DNA of 7,658 nucleotides from Bacteroidales bacterium UBA1197 (GTDB lineage Bacteria > Bacteroidota > Bacteroidia > Bacteroidales > UBA932). The first letter of the stretch is position 1. Each line of letters opens with the position of its first letter. The DNA lies in assembly GCA_002309995.1 (NCBI GenBank), contig DBYB01000025.1, positions 1-7,658 on the forward strand, given 5' to 3'. Shown piece by piece: positions 5,264-7,658 of the stretch. The notes beneath the pieces are model-generated. The model was given only the letters and a program-made list of their open reading frames with translations. It did no database searches and had not been told where the DNA came from. A program made the position numbers and the translations under genes.

Positions 5264-6856
5264 ATGAAGAATTTCTTAATTGCTGCGCTTGCTGCCGCAT
5301 CGGCACTGACCGCCTGCTCCGAAGGCGGAAAACTAATCTGGGAACGTTCAGATGATGTAGAAGAAAGCTCGTTCTCCCACGAGATGATAGTCTTGGGAGA
5401 GCAGCTGGACGACCCTTACTCCGTTTCCAATATGACGAAAGCCTTCGAGGCGGTATATCCCGCTGCGGCAGGGCGCAGTCCAATTGAAGCTACGGATTTC
5501 TACGTACGCTTCCTTCCCAAAGACGCCGCCCAGATGCAGACGCTGCTCGACTTGGGCCTGCAACTCCTTGACCATCCGCTCGACTATCGCATCGTGCAGG
5601 ACGGCGACTGGTATCACGACCCATCAGTGCCGGAAGACAGCTTCACCTGGCAGTATGCCGTGGTGCCGGTAGATTTCGAATTCCCCGTGAATGTGCGCTT
5701 CGAGCGTCTGGAAGACTGCTATCTTTCAGAGCACGATCCTGCCACCAAGGCCGACGGCATCGACTGGCAGGCGGTGGAGATGGAGGCGTACCGCATTACC
5801 GGCAACGAGTCGATGCTGTCGCCGGGGACAAGGGAAGGCGAGGGCCCGTTCTTCCCGGAGGGATATATTCGTATTGAGGATCCTGAGCACTCCGCAGAGC
5901 CCATCGGTGTGAAGGGAATACGCGTGTGCTGCAATTCGTTCGTGAAGATTGCCACAGCGTACACCGACGAGAACGGCCACTACAAGATGAGCCGCAGTTA
6001 TTCCTCCGACCCGCGTTACCGGCTGATGTTCAAGAATGTAAAGGGCTTCACGATGGGCATCAACCGGCTGCTCTCCGAGGCTTCGCTGTCTGCCCTTGGC
6101 AAGCATCCGGCACAGGGGTGCAGCGTCACCATCGACAATTATTCCGACTACTATCAGTTCACGCGTTGCGTGGCCAACAACGCCGGCTACGATTACTGCA
6201 AGGCGGCCGAGAACTCCGCCGGCACGCTTCCGGCTCTGCCCAAGGACCTGCGAATCTGGGCGCTGCCGCTGCTGAACGGGAGTTTCAATATAATGATGCA
6301 TCACGGGGTGCTGATAGAGACCTTCGAGCCCCTGCACGCCGTCCTGGGGGAGTTTGCCATTGTGGCCCGTATGGTGCAGGCCGACGTGTACCTTGGGCTC
6401 GAGGGGTGCGGCACCTACAACGACGCATATGCCCGCGGGCTGCTGGTGTTCGCGCAGGCGGGGCAGTTCTCCCGGGTGGGGAGGGACTGGTGGTACGAAT
6501 ATCTGCTGAGCACGCTCGGGTCGGCGGTGTTCGACACCTTCGCCCAGTTGCTGGGGACCGTTTCCACCGTCTCCGTCGTGGGCTCGCAGGCGGAGGTCGT
6601 GAACGCCTACTCCAACTACTGCCGGACGGTGCTGTACCGGCGTAACTATCCCGATTCCAAGGTGATATTCGAGAGCGGGGATACCGGCGGCACTCAGTTG
6701 CTGATGTATCTGGACGAGCGCGGGCTCGGCCTGGAGATGCTGGCGCCGCTGTTCAGCACGGACGTAACTGATATGGATACGCTCAAGAACAAGATGCTGA
6801 GCTACTATCCCCAGTATAAATCAACGATAACTGAAGCTTTTGCGCGTTATGAATAG
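5264..6856 (+). CDS. Putative exported lipoprotein, unknown function
   Basis: A 530-residue protein I cannot place in a named family, although similar hypothetical lipoproteins seem familiar from gut Bacteroidales. Residues 1-18 are a lipoprotein signal peptide with lipobox LTAC (Cys18). Residues 34-145 form a compact region (FSHEMIVLGEQLDDPYSVSN, then FYVRFLPKD and HPLDYRIV). Residues about 213-262 (GVKGIRVCCNSF...TAYTDENGHYKM) look like a small beta-sandwich of the carboxypeptidase-regulatory type, as in many Bacteroidota surface proteins. The C-terminal half (about 290-530) is alpha/beta-rich with GLEGCGTYNDAYARGL and an aromatic WWYEYLL. HEMIV at 39-43 is not an HExxH zinc site, and no catalytic motif is recognisable. 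Eight cysteines besides Cys18 could form disulfides in the periplasm. The last 8 bases overlap the DUF3575 gene, suggesting a joint role at the outer membrane. Confidence 0.87.
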   Translation: MKNFLIAALAAASALTACSEGGKLIWERSDDVEESSFSHEMIVLGEQLDDPYSVSNMTKAFEAVYPAAAGRSPIEATDFYVRFLPKDAAQMQTLLDLGLQLLDHPLDYRIVQDGDWYHDPSVPEDSFTWQYAVVPVDFEFPVNVRFERLEDCYLSEHDPATKADGIDWQAVEMEAYRITGNESMLSPGTREGEGPFFPEGYIRIEDPEHSAEPIGVKGIRVCCNSFVKIATAYTDENGHYKMSRSYSSDPRYRLMFKNVKGFTMGINRLLSEASLSALGKHPAQGCSVTIDNYSDYYQFTRCVANNAGYDYCKAAENSAGTLPALPKDLRIWALPLLNGSFNIMMHHGVLIETFEPLHAVLGEFAIVARMVQADVYLGLEGCGTYNDAYARGLLVFAQAGQFSRVGRDWWYEYLLSTLGSAVFDTFAQLLGTVSTVSVVGSQAEVVNAYSNYCRTVLYRRNYPDSKVIFESGDTGGTQLLMYLDERGLGLEMLAPLFSTDVTDMDTLKNKMLSYYPQYKSTITEAFARYE

Positions 6857-7400
6857 AAAGATATTGCTGGCTGCCGCAGGATTGCTTTTCTACGGTTGGG
6901 TTGGGGCACAGAATTATTCGGTATCTACCAATGTGCTCGATTATGTTAATCTTGGTACTTTTAATATGGAAGCATCCTGCGGTCTTGCCAGGCAGTGGAG
7001 CGTGTCGGCCGGAGTCAAGTACAACCCTTTCACCTTCGGCGAGGGAAACTCCGGCTTCACCGACCGCCAGCGCAGCGTCGATGTTGGCGCGCGCTTCTGG
7101 CCCTGGTACATCTATTCCGGATGGTGGCTCTCCGGCAAGCTCAAGTGGCAGGAATACAACCGCGGCGGCTTCTCCTCGCCGGGCGCGGTAGAGGGGGACC
7201 GCTACGGCGGGAGCCTCGGCGCCGGCTACTCTTTTATGCTACACAAACACCTGAACCTCGATATCGGACTTGGACTGTGGGGCGGGTACGACAAATACGT
7301 TGCCTATGAGTGCATCAAATGTGGGAACGTGACAGGCATCGGCGAAAAATTTTTCGTGCTCCCCAATGATATTCTTTTAACAATATCGTACATTTTCTGA
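6849..7400 (+). CDS. DUF3575 outer-membrane beta-barrel protein
   Basis: A 183-residue exported protein. A signal peptide (MNRKILLAAAGLLFYGWVGA) is followed by alternating, aromatic-rich beta strands and a terminal Phe in ISYIF, the usual signature for assembly into the outer membrane by the Bam complex. The pattern NVLDYVNLGTFNMEAS (28-43), ARFWPWYIYSGWW (81-93) and LPNDILLTISYIF (171-183) matches DUF3575 as I remember it. CIKC (155-158) offers a cysteine pair near the C-terminus. The ATG at 6849 is preferred over the TTG at 6840, because it gives a normal signal-peptide start; it lies within the end of the previous gene, an 8-nt overlap in another frame. DUF3575 proteins are often neighbours of envelope or fimbrial genes, but their function is not settled. 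No terminator separates the gene from the tRNA that follows. Confidence 0.87.
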   Translation: MNRKILLAAAGLLFYGWVGAQNYSVSTNVLDYVNLGTFNMEASCGLARQWSVSAGVKYNPFTFGEGNSGFTDRQRSVDVGARFWPWYIYSGWWLSGKLKWQEYNRGGFSSPGAVEGDRYGGSLGAGYSFMLHKHLNLDIGLGLWGGYDKYVAYECIKCGNVTGIGEKFFVLPNDILLTISYIF

Positions 7401-7408
7401 AAAAGTTG

Positions 7409-7416
7409 TATATTTG
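7409..7416 (+). promoter_or_regulatory. Bacteroidota -7 box for tRNA-Leu
   Basis: TATATTTG, followed by CA, is an exact match to TAnnTTTG. It sits 14 nt before the mature tRNA 5' end, so transcription would begin around 7420 and give a leader of about 10 nt. No good TTTG -33 element is seen. The box lies only 8 nt after the DUF3575 stop, so the tRNA can be made both from its own promoter and by read-through. Confidence 0.7.
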
Positions 7417-7430
7417 CAGTCCAAATCCAA

Positions 7431-7513
7431 GCGCGGGTGGCGAAATGGTAGACGCGCTAGTTTCAGGAGCTAGTGGGGTAAAACCTGTGTGAGTTCGAGT
7501 CTCATCTCGCGCA
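7431..7513 (+). tRNA. tRNA-Leu (anticodon CAG)
   Basis: A class II tRNA of 83 nt with no encoded CCA. Acceptor stem GCGCGGG (7431-7437) pairs with CTCGCGC (7506-7512) with one G-U; the discriminator is A7513. The D stem is GCG/CGC (7440-7442 with 7453-7455), with GG in the loop. Anticodon stem CTAGT/GCTAG (7457-7461 with 7469-7473) encloses loop TTCAGGA, placing anticodon CAG at 7464-7466, which reads CUG codons. The 15-nt variable region (7474-7488) can form a short GGG/CCU stem. T stem GTGAG/CTCAT encloses TTCGAGT (7494-7500). The long variable arm, A73 and the anticodon together identify leucine. Confidence 0.97.
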
Positions 7514-7514
7514 C

Positions 7515-7550
7515 AAGAGCTGTCTTTTCAAGGCAGCTCTTTTCTTTTTT
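7515..7550 (+). terminator. Rho-independent terminator after tRNA-Leu
   Basis: AAGAGCTGTC (7515-7524) pairs with GGCAGCTCTT (7532-7541), 10 bp with one T-G wobble and a 7-nt loop, followed by a T-rich tract to 7550. It starts 2 nt after the tRNA and is the only terminator downstream of the lipoprotein and DUF3575 genes. Confidence 0.93.
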
Positions 7551-7577
7551 AAAAGACCTTTCCAGTGCGTTGTAGGC

Positions 7578-7585
7578 TAGATTTG
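7578..7585 (+). promoter_or_regulatory. Candidate -7 box near window end
   Basis: TAGATTTG matches TAnnTTTG exactly and is followed by GCA. No convincing -33 box lies upstream. It could drive a gene starting after or near the window edge; ATG at 7639 opens a frame to the end (MGKSMCF), which is too short to judge. An 8-base pattern with two free positions can occur by chance. Confidence 0.35.
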
Positions 7586-7619
7586 GCACTTTGAGAAAGC
7601 TCCTTCTATTGCGCCAAAT
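7581..7619 (+). repeat. Short inverted repeat of unknown role
   Basis: ATTTGGC (7581-7587) and GCCAAAT (7613-7619) are perfect 7-bp inverted repeats around 25 nt. A smaller palindrome, CTTTGAGAAAG, lies at 7589-7599. The repeat overlaps the candidate -7 box. It might be an operator, part of a leader structure or the edge of an element cut off by the window. The rest of 7551-7658 shows nothing I can assign. Confidence 0.3.
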
Positions 7620-7658
7620 GGACACGAATTTTAGGCTCATGGGGAAAAGTATGTGTTT

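Noticed and set aside
5302..5403. Possible zinc-peptidase motif (HEMIV) in the lipoprotein
   Set aside because: HExxH requires a second histidine four residues after the first; here the position is Val, and no other metal-site motif is evident.
6840..6848. TTG start three codons upstream for the DUF3575 gene
   Set aside because: The ATG at 6849 gives a standard signal peptide (MNRKILL), and TTG starts are less likely.
7472..7658. Minus-strand frame open from the window edge to about 7472
   Set aside because: It would read through the terminator and most of the tRNA gene; the peptide has no recognisable feature, so it is most likely chance.

Overview
The window looks like chromosomal DNA from a GC-rich member of the Bacteroidales (Bacteroidota). 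The evidence is the lineage-restricted families it carries (DUF4295, DUF4296 and DUF3575), promoters with the Bacteroides-type -7 box TAnnTTTG, and the absence of Shine-Dalgarno sequences in front of the starts. The exact genus cannot be read from the sequence; the high GC would fit Alistipes/Rikenellaceae or uncultured gut Bacteroidales. All genes lie on the + strand.

Region 1 (1-160) holds the 3' end of a small DUF4295 gene, which in this phylum normally closes the rpmB-rpmG cluster, and a strong intrinsic terminator. Region 2 (about 150-5190) is one compact transcription unit: ftsY (SRP receptor), pheT (phenylalanyl-tRNA synthetase beta chain), a DUF4296 lipoprotein with a striking LDSLR tandem repeat, and deoC (deoxyribose-phosphate aldolase). 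The junctions are a 4-nt ATGA overlap, a 1-nt TAATG overlap and a 1-nt gap, so translational coupling is likely. The unit opens with a promoter whose -7 box ends only 6 nt before the ftsY ATG, and closes with one or two terminators. Region 3 (about 5230-7550) holds a 530-residue lipoprotein of unrecognised function, an overlapping DUF3575 outer-membrane beta-barrel gene, and tRNA-Leu(CAG) with its own promoter. These three share one terminator. Region 4 (7551-7658) is unassigned; it holds a possible promoter box and a short inverted repeat.

The genes of region 2 are not one pathway. They are housekeeping functions (membrane targeting, aminoacylation, deoxynucleoside salvage) plus one envelope lipoprotein. 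In region 3 the lipoprotein and the DUF3575 barrel overlap and are probably made together at the outer membrane.

The most notable signal is an 83-nt imperfect palindrome inside pheT (1664-1746). It matches a dispersed bacterial palindromic repeat whose translations read VILSEAKDL or HPERSEGS and which normally lies between genes. Here it is read in frame as part of an essential enzyme, at a linker between two domains. Its two arms each carry an out-of-frame TGA, one in each of the other two sense frames, so only the frame actually used is open. I found no CRISPR array, transposase, defence system or other plainly new multi-gene system.
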